Below, piece after piece: positions 43,954-53,354 of a stretch of 64,000 nucleotides of DNA. Under the pieces are notes generated by a model. That model had not been told where the DNA came from, did no database searches, and saw only the letters and a program-made list of their open reading frames with translations. The number at the start of each line of letters is the position of its first letter. The first letter of the stretch is position 1. The stretch is taken from assembly GCA_030704225.1 (NCBI GenBank), contig CP131915.1, positions 4,030,001 to 4,094,000 of the forward strand, written 5' to 3'. Origin of the DNA: Kosakonia sp. H02. Lineage in GTDB: Bacteria; Pseudomonadota; Gammaproteobacteria; Enterobacterales; Enterobacteriaceae. A program made the translations under genes and the position numbers.

Positions 43954-46215
43954 ATGACAATTATTAATCACACCCTCGGTTTTCCTCGCGTTGGCCTGCG
44001 TCGCGAGCTGAAAAAAGCGCAAGAAAGTTACTGGGCGGCTAATTCTTCCCGTGAAGAACTGCTGGCGGTTGGCCGCGACCTGCGTGCCCGCCACTGGGAT
44101 CAGCAAAAACAGGCCGGGATTGATCTGCTGCCGGTCGGCGACTTTGCCTGGTACGACCATGTTCTGACCACCAGCCTGCTGCTTGGCAATGTTCCGGCTC
44201 GTCATCAGAACAACGACGGCTCTGTGGATATCGACACTCTTTTCCGCATTGGTCGCGGTCGCGCACCGACCGGTGAACCGGCTGCCGCAGCGGAAATGAC
44301 CAAATGGTTCAACACCAACTATCACTACATGGTTCCCGAGTTCAGCAAAGGCCAGCAGTTCAAACTGACCTGGACCCAACTGCTGGATGAAGTGGACGAA
44401 GCGCTGGCGCTCGGTCACAACGTCAAACCTGTACTGCTCGGCCCGGTAACGTACCTGTGGCTGGGTAAAGTCAAAGGCGAACAGTTCGACCGTTTAAGCC
44501 TGCTGAACGATATTCTGCCGGTTTACCAACAGGTGCTGGCCGAACTGGCAAAACGCGGTATCGAGTGGGTGCAAATCGACGAACCCGCGCTGGTGCTGGA
44601 GTTGCCACAAGCGTGGCTGAACGCCTTCAAACCGGCGTACGACGCGCTGAACGGCCAGGTAAAGCTGCTGCTGACCACCTATTTCGAAGGCGTAACGCCA
44701 AACCTGGATACCATCACCGCGCTGCCGGTGCAGGGTCTGCATATCGATCTGGTACACGGTAAAGATAACGTTGCCGAACTGCATCAGAGCCTGCCTGCCG
44801 ACTGGCTGCTCTCCGCCGGGCTTGTCAATGGCCGTAACGTCTGGCGCGCCGATCTGACAGAAAAATATGCGCAAATCAAAGATGTGGTTGGCAAACGCCC
44901 ACTGTGGGTCGCTTCTTCCTGCTCGCTGCTGCACAGCCCGATCGATTTAAGCGTCGAAACCCGTCTTGATGAAGAAGTAAAAAGTTGGTTTGCCTTCGCC
45001 CTGCAAAAATGCCAGGAACTGGCGCTGCTGCGCGATGCGCTGAACAGCGGCAACACCGAAAAACTCACCGAGTGGAGCGCCCCGATTCAGGCGCGTCGCC
45101 ACTCGACACGCGTGCATAACTCGGCGGTAGCACAGCGCCTGGCGGCAATCACCGCACAGGATAGCCAGCGTCAAAGCCCTTATGCAGAACGCGCTCAGAC
45201 GCAGCGCGCACGCTTTAATCTGCCGGCCTGGCCGACCACCACTATCGGTTCATTCCCGCAGACCACCGAAATCCGCGGCCTGCGCCTGGAGTTCAAAAAA
45301 GGCAATCTGGATGCGGCGAACTACCGCACCGGTATCGCGGAACATATCAAACAAGCGATTGCCGAGCAGGAACGCCTGGGGCTGGACGTGCTGGTGCACG
45401 GCGAAGCCGAGCGTAACGACATGGTGGAGTACTTCGGGGAAAATCTTGACGGTTTCGTCTTTACGCAAAACGGCTGGGTGCAGAGCTACGGTTCCCGCTG
45501 CGTGAAGCCGCCGGTGGTGATCGGCGATGTCAGCCGCCCGCAGCCGATCACAGTGGAGTGGGCGAAGTACGCGCAATCCCTGACCGACAAACCGGTGAAA
45601 GGCATGCTGACCGGCCCGGTGACCATTCTCTGCTGGTCCTTCCCGCGTGAAGATGTCAGCCGCGAAACCATCGCCAAACAGATTGCGCTGGCGTTGCGTG
45701 ATGAAGTGGCGGATCTGGAAGCGGCAGGAATTGGCATCATTCAGATTGATGAACCGGCCTTGCGTGAAGGTTTACCCCTGCGTCGTAGCGACTGGGATGC
45801 GTACCTGGCGTGGGGCGTGGAAGCGTTTCGCATTAACGCCGCCGTGGCGAAAGATGACACGCAGATCCATACCCACATGTGCTACTGCGAGTTCAATGAC
45901 ATCATGGATTCCATCGCCGCGCTGGATGCCGACGTGATCACTATTGAAACTTCGCGTTCGGATATGGAACTGCTGGAGTCGTTCGAAGAGTTCGAATACC
46001 CGAACGAAATTGGGCCGGGCGTGTATGACATTCACTCGCCAAACGTGCCGAGCGTCGAATGGATCGAAGCGCTGTTGCAGAAAGCGGCGCAGCGCATCCC
46101 GGCAGAGCGCCTGTGGGTAAACCCGGACTGCGGCCTGAAAACCCGCGGCTGGCCGGAAACGCGCAGTGCGCTTGCGAACATGGTGAAAGCCGCGCAGAAC
46201 CTGCGTCAGCAGTAA
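43954..46215 (+). CDS. metE: Cobalamin-independent methionine synthase
   Basis: Transfers a methyl group from 5-methyltetrahydropteroyltriglutamate to homocysteine. The 753-residue length equals E. coli MetE. Two TIM barrels: the N-terminal one from MTIINHTLGFPRVGLRRELK and the catalytic C-terminal one with the zinc ligands of HTHMCYCEF (His and Cys), Glu in ETSRSDMELL and Cys in VNPDCGLKTRGW. The ATG at 43954 has a strong AAGAGGAAGG ribosome site. The open frame up to 43771 runs through the ERIC and is not coding. A GC-rich hairpin (46226-46253) without a T run follows. Confidence 0.98.
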   Translation: MTIINHTLGFPRVGLRRELKKAQESYWAANSSREELLAVGRDLRARHWDQQKQAGIDLLPVGDFAWYDHVLTTSLLLGNVPARHQNNDGSVDIDTLFRIGRGRAPTGEPAAAAEMTKWFNTNYHYMVPEFSKGQQFKLTWTQLLDEVDEALALGHNVKPVLLGPVTYLWLGKVKGEQFDRLSLLNDILPVYQQVLAELAKRGIEWVQIDEPALVLELPQAWLNAFKPAYDALNGQVKLLLTTYFEGVTPNLDTITALPVQGLHIDLVHGKDNVAELHQSLPADWLLSAGLVNGRNVWRADLTEKYAQIKDVVGKRPLWVASSCSLLHSPIDLSVETRLDEEVKSWFAFALQKCQELALLRDALNSGNTEKLTEWSAPIQARRHSTRVHNSAVAQRLAAITAQDSQRQSPYAERAQTQRARFNLPAWPTTTIGSFPQTTEIRGLRLEFKKGNLDAANYRTGIAEHIKQAIAEQERLGLDVLVHGEAERNDMVEYFGENLDGFVFTQNGWVQSYGSRCVKPPVVIGDVSRPQPITVEWAKYAQSLTDKPVKGMLTGPVTILCWSFPREDVSRETIAKQIALALRDEVADLEAAGIGIIQIDEPALREGLPLRRSDWDAYLAWGVEAFRINAAVAKDDTQIHTHMCYCEFNDIMDSIAALDADVITIETSRSDMELLESFEEFEYPNEIGPGVYDIHSPNVPSVEWIEALLQKAAQRIPAERLWVNPDCGLKTRGWPETRSALANMVKAAQNLRQQ

Positions 46216-46327
46216 TCGCTTTACCGCGCCGCCCGTTGCCAAACCGGCGGCGCATCTTCCCTTCGGTAACATTTTTGTCAAATTCCCTTGTTTTAATCGA
46301 CGCAACGAAAACACAGGGGAGTGAACC

Positions 46328-47305
46328 ATGAGTAAAAAAAGTGCGCTGGCGGCGGTACTGCTGGCAATAATGAGCACCTCGGCATTCGCAAAATCGACAC
46401 TGACGCTTTACACCAGCCAGCCCAATGAAGATGCACAGATGACCGTCAGCGCGTTTGAAAAAGCGCACCCGGACGTAGAAGTGAAATGGATCCGCGACGG
46501 CACCACCAAACTGACCGCCCGTTTACAGGCGGAATTAGCCGCTGGTGGCGCTGCGCCGGATGTGCTGCTGATTGCCGACAGCGTGACCATGGAATCTCTC
46601 AAACAACAAAACCTGCTGGCAGCTTACAAATCACCACAAGCCGCGCGTTTCGATGCACAACTGTATGACAAAGACGGGTATTACTACGGCACCAAACTGA
46701 TCACCACCGGCATTGCGTACCACAGCAAAGCGCCGGTCAAACCTACCTCCTGGCAAGATCTGCTCAAACCAGAACTGAAAAACATGACCACCTTGCCAAG
46801 CCCGTTGTACTCCGGCGCGGCGCAGATCCATCAAGCAACATTGATGAATGACCCGGCGCTCGGCTGGCGCTATTACGAGAAGCTAAAAGAGAACGGCGCG
46901 ATGCCGCAAAGCGGTAACGGCGCGGTGATGAGCGCGATTGCGTCTGGCAGCAAAGCTTATGGCGTGCTGGTGGATTACATGGCGATCCGCGAAAAAGCCA
47001 AAGGCGCGCCGATTGAATTTGTGTTCCCGAAAGAGGGTGTCAGCATCGTGACCGAACCGGTGGCGATGATGAAGAGTGCGAAAAACCCCCAAGCGGCAAA
47101 AGAATTCATCGACTTTGCGCTGTCGCAAGAGGGGCAAAAACTGGTGCTGCAACAAGGTTATCTGCCTGCGGATGCCAAACTGCCAGTGCCGAAAGGCTTC
47201 CCACCGCGCGACAGCATCAAGCTGATGCCGTTCGATGCGGCGAAAGCCCTGGCCGATACCGAGGCCAATAAAAAGCGCTTTGCCGACCTGTTCGGAAACC
47301 GCTAA
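46328..47305 (+). CDS. Periplasmic substrate-binding protein of an iron(III)-type ABC importer
   Basis: A 325-residue family 1 solute-binding protein with a signal peptide cut after AFA (residue 21). The mature start STLTLYTSQPNEDAQ and the segments APDVLLIADSVTME, YYYGTKLITTGIAYHS and WQDLLKPELKN are typical of the FbpA/AfuA group. The paired tyrosines of WRYYEKL occur where FbpA-like proteins have their own motif, but whether they bind iron cannot be told. Phosphonate- or other anion-binding relatives share this fold. It heads a three-gene operon with permease and ATPase and lies between metE and ysgA, where E. coli has no such operon. Confidence 0.85.
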   Translation: MSKKSALAAVLLAIMSTSAFAKSTLTLYTSQPNEDAQMTVSAFEKAHPDVEVKWIRDGTTKLTARLQAELAAGGAAPDVLLIADSVTMESLKQQNLLAAYKSPQAARFDAQLYDKDGYYYGTKLITTGIAYHSKAPVKPTSWQDLLKPELKNMTTLPSPLYSGAAQIHQATLMNDPALGWRYYEKLKENGAMPQSGNGAVMSAIASGSKAYGVLVDYMAIREKAKGAPIEFVFPKEGVSIVTEPVAMMKSAKNPQAAKEFIDFALSQEGQKLVLQQGYLPADAKLPVPKGFPPRDSIKLMPFDAAKALADTEANKKRFADLFGNR

Positions 47306-47308
47306 TTG

Positions 47309-49021
47309 ATGACCAGTATGTCACTGCGTCAAACCGCCAGCGGCGGCCCGACAAAAGGGCTGCTCTGGTTATTGTTGTGCCTCGTGGCGCTGCTTAGCCT
47401 GTTGCCCAGCCTGCGGTTGCTGGTTTCCGCACTGATTGACTGGCGACAGGGTTGCGACAGCAGTTTATGGCGTGTGCTGAGCAATGCATCTACCTGGACC
47501 GCGCTCTGGCACAGCCTGTATACCAGCGGGTTGGGCACACTGCTTTCCCTGCTCCTGGGCAGCCTGTTCGCCTTTTGCCTTGCGCTGACCAACATCCGCA
47601 TGAAACACGTCTGGGTGTTCCTGTTTATGCTGCCGATGATGATCCCGCCGCAGGTTACCGCGCTGAGCTGGCTGCAACTCTTCGGCCCGAGCAGCATTTT
47701 GCTCAATAGCATTGGCCTTGCGCCGGGGTTCGGCAGTATAAATCCGCTCTATTCGGCTGAAGGCATCGCGCTGTTGCTTGGCATTCAACATGCGCCGTTG
47801 GTGTTTCTCGCGCTGCGCACTCAGCTTCAGTGCCTGCCAAAAGAGCATATTGAAGCCGCAAGACTGAACGGCGCGTCATTGTGGCGGGTGTTTTTCGATA
47901 TTGTGCTGCCGCTGTGCCGCACCGCGCTATGGGCGGGCGCAGCCATCGCCTTTGTCTCCGCGCTTGGCAACTTCGGCATTCCGGCAATGCTCGGCATTCC
48001 CATTTCCTATTTCGTTTTGCCGATCCATATCTACCAGACGCTCTCCAGCTTTGGCCCGTCGATGCTCAATGAAGTGGCGGCGCTGTCGGTGCTGATGGGC
48101 GTGCTGGCGATTGGCATTGTGACGTTACAAGGTCGGATGCAGCGGCGATACGCACTGCCGCTGATCGGCATGGCGGGGCGCACGCTGGGCTTTACACTTG
48201 GCAAATGGCGTCTGGCGACCGAACTGCTGCTCGGTGCGGTGCTGTGCGCCATTCTGCTTGCGCCGCTATTGGCCCTGGTTGCGACGTCGCTGGTTCCCAC
48301 ACTCGGCGTGCCGCTAAATAGCGAAACGCTCACGTTCGCGGCCTGGCGGGGAATTTTTGATGCGCAGAGCGCCACGCTACGGGCGTTAAGTAATAGCCTG
48401 TTTTTATCGATCTCCGCCGCCGTGGTGCTGATGCTATTAAGCCTGCCGCTGGCGTGGTTGCTGGTGCGTTACCCAAGCCGACCGCTGCGCTGGCTGCACA
48501 GTATGATCGACATTCCTTATACCTTGCCTGGCGTGGTGCTGGCGATCGCCTGCATTCTGCTGTTTGCTCGCCCGTTGCCGCTGGTGGACATAAGCCTTAG
48601 CGGCACGCTGACAATTATTTTCTTCGCCTACCTGGCGCGCTTTTTGACGGTCTGCCTGAAGCCGGTGCACAGCAGCATGCTGCAACTGGATCCGGCAATG
48701 GAAGAGGCCGCCAGCCTGGCGGGTGCGAATTTCTCCCAGCGGTTACGCCATATTGTGCTGCCGCTGCTGGCTCCCGCCGCGTTTGCCGGTGCGTTGTTGG
48801 TGTTCCTGACCGCCGTCAATGAACTGACCGTCTCGGCGCTGCTATGGAGCGCCGGGAAAGAGACCATTGGCGTGGTGATTTTTAACCTTGATGAGAGCGG
48901 CAACAAAGTGCTGGCATCGGCTCTTTCTGTGCTGGTAGTGGCACTGGTCGCGCTGGTCATGTTGCTGCTCAGCGCACTTGGGCGCTATTTACCGAAAGGA
49001 GTTATTCCGTGGCAGAACTGA
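47309..49021 (+). CDS. Fused two-domain permease of an iron(III)-type ABC importer
   Basis: A 570-residue inner-membrane protein with about twelve helices in two homologous halves, like FbpB/AfuB. Each half carries a BPD_transp_1 EAA loop: IEAARLNGASLWRVFFDIVLP (about residue 180) and EEAASLAGANFSQRLRHIVLP (about 465). The ATG at 47309 lies 3 bp after the binding-protein stop; a second ATG at 47318 is possible. The end overlaps the ATPase start by 13 bp. Confidence 0.88.
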   Translation: MTSMSLRQTASGGPTKGLLWLLLCLVALLSLLPSLRLLVSALIDWRQGCDSSLWRVLSNASTWTALWHSLYTSGLGTLLSLLLGSLFAFCLALTNIRMKHVWVFLFMLPMMIPPQVTALSWLQLFGPSSILLNSIGLAPGFGSINPLYSAEGIALLLGIQHAPLVFLALRTQLQCLPKEHIEAARLNGASLWRVFFDIVLPLCRTALWAGAAIAFVSALGNFGIPAMLGIPISYFVLPIHIYQTLSSFGPSMLNEVAALSVLMGVLAIGIVTLQGRMQRRYALPLIGMAGRTLGFTLGKWRLATELLLGAVLCAILLAPLLALVATSLVPTLGVPLNSETLTFAAWRGIFDAQSATLRALSNSLFLSISAAVVLMLLSLPLAWLLVRYPSRPLRWLHSMIDIPYTLPGVVLAIACILLFARPLPLVDISLSGTLTIIFFAYLARFLTVCLKPVHSSMLQLDPAMEEAASLAGANFSQRLRHIVLPLLAPAAFAGALLVFLTAVNELTVSALLWSAGKETIGVVIFNLDESGNKVLASALSVLVVALVALVMLLLSALGRYLPKGVIPWQN

Positions 49022-50037
49022 GACTCGAACGGCTAAGCAAAGCCTTTGACGAGCAAACGGTGGTGCGGGATCTCACCTTAACCATCCCGCAAGGTGCATT
49101 CACTGCACTGCTGGGGCCAAGCGGCTGCGGCAAAACCACCACGCTGCGCATTCTTGCCGGGCTGGAGCAATTGAGCGACGGGCGTTTGCTGCTGGGCAAT
49201 CGTTTACTGGCCGATAAAACCACACATATGCCGCCGGAGCAGCGTGATATGGGCATGGTATTTCAGTCCTACGCACTGTGGCCGCATATGACGGTGGCGG
49301 AGAACGTCGGTTACCCACTGAAATTGCGCAAAATAAACGGCGCGGCGCGACAAAAGCAGGTGATGGCCGCGCTGGACGTGGTTGAACTTGGCGCTTACGC
49401 CGCACGTTCGCCGCAAGCGCTGAGCGGTGGGCAACGCCAGCGAGTCGCACTGGCGCGCTGTCTGGTCTCTGAACCGCAAGTCGTGCTGCTGGATGAGCCA
49501 CTGGCAAATCTCGATCGCCATCTGCGCGCCACCATGGAGCAGACATTTCGTGAGTTTCATCGCCGCACCGGCGCGACGTTTGTTTATGTCACCCACGATC
49601 AGGCAGAAGCAATGGCGCTGGCGAGCCATATCGCGGTAATGCATCAGGGTGAATTAATGCAGTGGGGCGCGCCGCAGGAACTTTACCAGCATCCGCAAAA
49701 TGGCTGGGTTGCGCGCTTTATTGGTAAAGGCAGCGTGCTGACGCTGGCAACGCCCGCTGGCATTCAACATCTTGATTATGCATTGCTGCATGACGGCTTT
49801 ACATGCGTCGGTAGCCGCCCTCAACAGCCGGTGTTGGTGCGCCCGGAGCATGTTCAGGTGGCAGAAAAGGGGATAGGTGCCCTCGTTGAAAGCTGCATCT
49901 ATCAGGGCGAACGCTACTTGCTGGCGTTGCGCTTGCTGGATGGGCAAACGCTTACCGCGTTTCACCATTCACCGGTGCAATTGCAACAAACGGTGTATGT
50001 GCGTTTGACGCAGGGCTGGAGTCTGGAGGCAGCGTAA
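49009..50037 (+). CDS. ATP-binding protein of an iron(III)-type ABC importer
   Basis: A 342-residue ABC ATPase of the FbpC/PotA-like group. Walker A GPSGCGKTT, Q-loop MVFQSYALWPHMT, signature LSGGQRQRVALAR, Walker B VVLLDEPLANLD and the switch His in VTHDQAEAM are intact. The C-terminal third (about 235-342) is a TOBE-like regulatory domain (VLVRPEHVQV). GTG start at 49009 with AAAGGAG eight bases upstream, inside the permease gene. Converges on ysgA with a 23-bp gap and no clear terminator. Confidence 0.88.
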   Translation: MAELRLERLSKAFDEQTVVRDLTLTIPQGAFTALLGPSGCGKTTTLRILAGLEQLSDGRLLLGNRLLADKTTHMPPEQRDMGMVFQSYALWPHMTVAENVGYPLKLRKINGAARQKQVMAALDVVELGAYAARSPQALSGGQRQRVALARCLVSEPQVVLLDEPLANLDRHLRATMEQTFREFHRRTGATFVYVTHDQAEAMALASHIAVMHQGELMQWGAPQELYQHPQNGWVARFIGKGSVLTLATPAGIQHLDYALLHDGFTCVGSRPQQPVLVRPEHVQVAEKGIGALVESCIYQGERYLLALRLLDGQTLTAFHHSPVQLQQTVYVRLTQGWSLEAA

Positions 50038-50060
50038 CGTGCCGCCTCCGGCGCAAAACT

Positions 50061-50867
50061 TTACTTTTTACCGTACTGCGCAAACCAGGCCAGCATCCGA
50101 TGCCAGCCATCTGCGGCCGATTCGGGGTGATAGCTTGGCCGGTAATCGGCGTTAAACGCATGTCCCGCTTCGGGATAGACAATAATCTCCGCGTTGGCAT
50201 TCGCCGCCCGCAGCGCCTGGCGCATGGTTTCCACGCTCTCCTGCGAAATACCGGTATCCTGCGCACCGTATAAACCCAGCACTGGCGCGGTCAAATCCGT
50301 GGCGATATCTACCGGATGCTTCGGCGAATTTAGCGTTTTTTCTCCCGTCAGTTTGCCGTACCAGGCGATGGCCGCTTTCAGTTGCGGGTTATGCGCGGCA
50401 TACAGCCACGCGATGCGGCCGCCCCAGCAAAAACCAGTCACCATCAGCTGATGTGCGTTGCCACCGTTTCGCGCCGCCCAGTTGGCAACGTGATCGAGGT
50501 CGGCAAGGACCTGCGCATCCGGCACTTTACTCACCAGAGCGCTGAACAACGTAGGAACATCGGCAAAATCATTCGGATCGCCCTGGCGGAAATAGAGTTC
50601 CGGTGCGACGGCAAGATAGCCTTCCAGGGCAAGGCGGCGACAGATATCGCGAATATGTTCATGCACGCCGAAAATTTCCTGTATGACGATCACTATCGGT
50701 AGCGGGCCATCCGCATTTTTTGGGCGTGCGTGAAAAGCGGGCATATTGTCGCCCTGCGTTGGAATCGTGGTTTCGCCGGCGATTAAGGCATCTTCCGGCG
50801 TGTGGACAATCGTTGAAGCATGAGGTGAAGCCGCAGGTGCAAAGCCCGGCTGGTCGTTGGTTGTCAT
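50061..50867 (-). CDS. ysgA: Dienelactone hydrolase family protein YsgA
   Basis: Alpha/beta hydrolase of the carboxymethylenebutenolidase family; physiological substrate in enterobacteria unknown. The 268-residue protein has the nucleophile cysteine in MVTGFCWGGRIAW, the acid residue in GLYGAQDTGI and the histidine in PEAGHAFNADYRPSYH. No signal peptide. Divergent from udp, as in E. coli. Confidence 0.94.
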   Translation of the reverse strand: MTTNDQPGFAPAASPHASTIVHTPEDALIAGETTIPTQGDNMPAFHARPKNADGPLPIVIVIQEIFGVHEHIRDICRRLALEGYLAVAPELYFRQGDPNDFADVPTLFSALVSKVPDAQVLADLDHVANWAARNGGNAHQLMVTGFCWGGRIAWLYAAHNPQLKAAIAWYGKLTGEKTLNSPKHPVDIATDLTAPVLGLYGAQDTGISQESVETMRQALRAANANAEIIVYPEAGHAFNADYRPSYHPESAADGWHRMLAWFAQYGKK

Positions 50868-50984
50868 GGCATTCTCCCTACCCTTTATTAGCGCTTCAAT
50901 AACTATAGTCGGGAAGACCTGGCCGTGCGCAACTCCCCGTTTTCCAGGCTATCTTTGCTGCTGAGTTGATGGATACAACCTGTT

Positions 50985-51006
50985 AATGTGATTCGCGTCA
51001 CTATTT
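50985..51006 (+). promoter_or_regulatory. CRP-binding site 1 of udp
   Basis: TGTGA-TTCGCG-TCACT, nine of ten consensus positions. Upstream member of the pair that flanks the CytR-binding DNA in E. coli udp. Confidence 0.8.
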
Positions 51007-51035
51007 TATGGAACTAGAGTGCAACCATTTTCATT

Positions 51036-51057
51036 CATGGTGATTTCTATCACGAAA
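51036..51057 (+). promoter_or_regulatory. CRP-binding site 2 of udp
   Basis: GTGA-TTTCTA-TCAC palindrome, 51 bp from site 1 centre to centre, a spacing that places both on about the same DNA face. Expected CytR contact lies between. Confidence 0.78.
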
Positions 51058-51125
51058 TCAAGCGCGTGGCTTCTGTAAAGTACCTCTTTACCTCTCCTGA
51101 TAAAACCGACCACAAGGAGTCTGTT

Positions 51126-51887
51126 ATGTCCAAGTCTGATGTTTTTCATCTCGGCCTCACCAAAAACGATTTACAAGGGGCTACGCTGGCTATCGTCCCT
51201 GGCGATCCTGAGCGTGTGGAAAAGATCGCCGCGCTGATGGATAAGCCGGTCAAACTGGCCTCTCACCGTGAATTTACCAGCTGGCGTGCAGAGCTTGATG
51301 GCAAATCAGTGATTGTTTGTTCCACCGGTATCGGCGGGCCGTCCACTTCTATTGCGGTGGAAGAGCTGGCTCAACTCGGTATCCGTACCTTCCTGCGTGT
51401 CGGCACAACCGGCGCGATTCAGCCACATATCAACGTTGGCGACGTGCTGATCACTACCGCTTCCGTGCGCCTCGACGGCGCCAGCCTGCACTTTGCGCCG
51501 ATGGAATATCCGGCCGTTGCTGATTTCGCCTGTACCACTGCGCTGGTTGCTGCGTCAGATGCGATTGGCGCGACCAAACACATCGGCGTCACCGCCTCTT
51601 CCGACACCTTCTATCCGGGCCAGGAGCGTTACGACACCTTCTCTGGCCGCGTGGTGAACCGCTTTAAAGGCTCCATGGAGGAGTGGCAGTCGATGGGCGT
51701 GATGAACTACGAAATGGAGTCCGCAACGCTGCTGACCATGTGTTCAAGCCAGGGTCTGCGCGCCGGGATGGTTGCCGGGGTGATCGTTAACCGCACCCAG
51801 CAGGAGATCCCGAACGCCGAAACCATGAAGCAAACCGAAAGCCACGCGGTGAAAATCGTCGTTGAAGCCGCGCGTCGGCTTTTGTAA
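51126..51887 (+). CDS. udp: Uridine phosphorylase
   Basis: Reversible phosphorolysis of uridine to uracil and ribose-1-phosphate. The 253-residue protein equals the E. coli enzyme. Family motifs: GDPERVEKIA (phosphate site), FLRVGTTGAIQPHINVGDVLI and the MNYEMESATLLTM block that binds ribose. ATG 51126 has AAGGAG ahead; the frame up to 51066 covers the CRP-site side and is not coding. Control by CRP and CytR is indicated by the sites upstream. Confidence 0.98.
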   Translation: MSKSDVFHLGLTKNDLQGATLAIVPGDPERVEKIAALMDKPVKLASHREFTSWRAELDGKSVIVCSTGIGGPSTSIAVEELAQLGIRTFLRVGTTGAIQPHINVGDVLITTASVRLDGASLHFAPMEYPAVADFACTTALVAASDAIGATKHIGVTASSDTFYPGQERYDTFSGRVVNRFKGSMEEWQSMGVMNYEMESATLLTMCSSQGLRAGMVAGVIVNRTQQEIPNAETMKQTESHAVKIVVEAARRLL

Positions 51888-51909
51888 TTCTTAATCGCGT
51901 CATACCTTG

Positions 51910-51936
51910 ACGGCTCCCATCCGGGAGCCGTTTTTT
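51910..51936 (+). terminator. Intrinsic terminator of udp
   Basis: Stem ACGGCTCCC / GGGAGCCGT, 4-base loop, followed by six T residues. Confidence 0.93.
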
Positions 51937-51949
51937 ATTCTGGCTTTTA

Positions 51950-51979
51950 TTGACTCTGTTTATGTGAAGTTCATACTAT
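51950..51979 (+). promoter_or_regulatory. Predicted promoter of the Fic gene
   Basis: TTGACT (51950-51955) and TACTAT (51974-51979), 18-bp spacing. The -10 lies inside the left arm of the inverted repeat that covers the start region. Confidence 0.6.
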
Positions 51980-52009
51980 CTCAAAATCAAATAAAATTGA
52001 GATAGTATG
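51972..52009. promoter_or_regulatory. Perfect 13-bp inverted repeat, probable operator of the Fic gene
   Basis: CATACTATCTCAA (51972-51984) and TTGAGATAGTATG (51997-52009) are exact complements separated by 12 AT-rich bases. The right arm ends two bases before the ATG of the Fic gene, and the left arm covers its -10. A dimeric winged-helix protein, possibly Fic itself, could bind here. No T run, so it is not a terminator. Confidence 0.7.
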
Positions 52010-52011
52010 CG

Positions 52012-53304
52012 ATGGGTATCAAACGGCCACCTGCTTTAACGCCTCTTGCCGCTATCAGCGGTGAGCAAATGGAGAAATACCATGCCTGGGCGCGCGTGCT
52101 TGATGATAAAGGACGGTATTTGCCCTGGGATGAGTTCCAGTTTCGGGTTAAAGGAGCGGATCCCGTCCTGGCATGGAGTTTTACCCGGCGGGCGCGCAGT
52201 TCTGCCATGCAATTTATTGACTATGCCAATGAACAGGGACAACAGGCCGGCTTCAATAAAACCAGCAGAATCGATGCGCTCTGTGAACAAGTAGATAAAT
52301 ACACCACAGCGCAAGCGCTAAATCAGCAACATGAACGTTTACAAGGTATCGGCGTGGCGCTTAGCCAACTCCAGTTTGACGAGGCGATCACAAGTAGCCA
52401 ACTGGAAGGGGCAAATACCACCACGCTCATTGCGCGCAACATGCTGGCAACCGGACGTAAGCCACGCACTGAAAGCGAACAAATGATTGTGGGGAATGCC
52501 CGTTTGATGGCTGAGATTTCTGCACATTTAGCGGAGCCGTTAACCCCCGCTCTGATTCGCCATTTTCATGCTGTCGGCATGGCGGGTATTGATGATGCAA
52601 AATATACGCCGGGGGACTATCGCATCACGGATGACATTGTTATTGCCGATTACGATGGCAATATCGTGCATCAGCCTCCCGCAGCCTCGCAGATTGCTAT
52701 GCGTCTGGAAAAAGTGTGCCACTGGGTTAACAACCGCGATGTGTATGTTCACCCGCTTATCCGCGCATGTAGCCTGCATTTTATGATTGCCCATGAGCAC
52801 CCGTTTCGTGATGGGAATGGTCGCACCAGCCGCGCACTATTTTACTGGTACATGCTGAAATCGGGTTACGACGTGTTCCGCTATATCTCGATCAGCCGCT
52901 TGCTTTATGCCGCGCCAGTGAAATATGCGCACAGTTATCAGCACACCGAAACCGACAACATGGATTTGACCTACTTTCTGGATTATCAGGCCGACATTAT
53001 CAGCCGGGCGATAAATCATTTTTACAAATATATTGAATCACTTATTAGACGGCGTGTGGAGATGGATCAGCGTCTTTTCGCCTCCGGTGCAATATCGCGC
53101 TTGAGTCAGCGTCAGGTGACGCTATTCAATATCATGCTTGCTCAGCCCGGTATGGCGATTACTGCCGCGCGGGTTTGTGAAAGCCTTGGGGTCTCGGATA
53201 ATACAGCGCGTAATGATTTGCGTGCGCTGGTGCGGGAAGGCCTTGTCGAAGAGCGCAAGATTAATGGCCAACTGACCGAGTATGTCGCCAGAGGCTATTC
53301 ATAG
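52012..53304 (+). CDS. Fic family protein with class II inhibitory motif and C-terminal winged-helix domain
   Basis: Probable AMPylase (adenylyltransferase). The 430-residue protein has an N-terminal Fic_N-like region, an inhibitory helix motif SSQLEG (residues 128-133, with the autoinhibitory Glu132), the Fic core with the canonical HPFRDGNGR (263-271, catalytic His263), and a C-terminal winged helix-turn-helix (about 365-425, AARVCESLGVSDNTARNDLRALVREGLVEERK-like). This is the layout of class II Fic proteins such as the Shewanella one. No antitoxin gene is adjacent, as expected when the inhibitor is built in. It lies alone between udp and rmuC, which are closer neighbours in E. coli, so it is probably acquired. 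Target unknown. Confidence 0.9.
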   Translation: MGIKRPPALTPLAAISGEQMEKYHAWARVLDDKGRYLPWDEFQFRVKGADPVLAWSFTRRARSSAMQFIDYANEQGQQAGFNKTSRIDALCEQVDKYTTAQALNQQHERLQGIGVALSQLQFDEAITSSQLEGANTTTLIARNMLATGRKPRTESEQMIVGNARLMAEISAHLAEPLTPALIRHFHAVGMAGIDDAKYTPGDYRITDDIVIADYDGNIVHQPPAASQIAMRLEKVCHWVNNRDVYVHPLIRACSLHFMIAHEHPFRDGNGRTSRALFYWYMLKSGYDVFRYISISRLLYAAPVKYAHSYQHTETDNMDLTYFLDYQADIISRAINHFYKYIESLIRRRVEMDQRLFASGAISRLSQRQVTLFNIMLAQPGMAITAARVCESLGVSDNTARNDLRALVREGLVEERKINGQLTEYVARGYS

Positions 53305-53354
53305 CCTTAAGCTTCTCGTTCTGCGTACTTCTTCGCAGAAAATCCCCTTTCAAA

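Noticed and set aside
46226..46253. GC-rich hairpin after metE as a terminator
   Set aside because: The 8-bp stem is clear but no T run follows, so I did not list it as a terminator.
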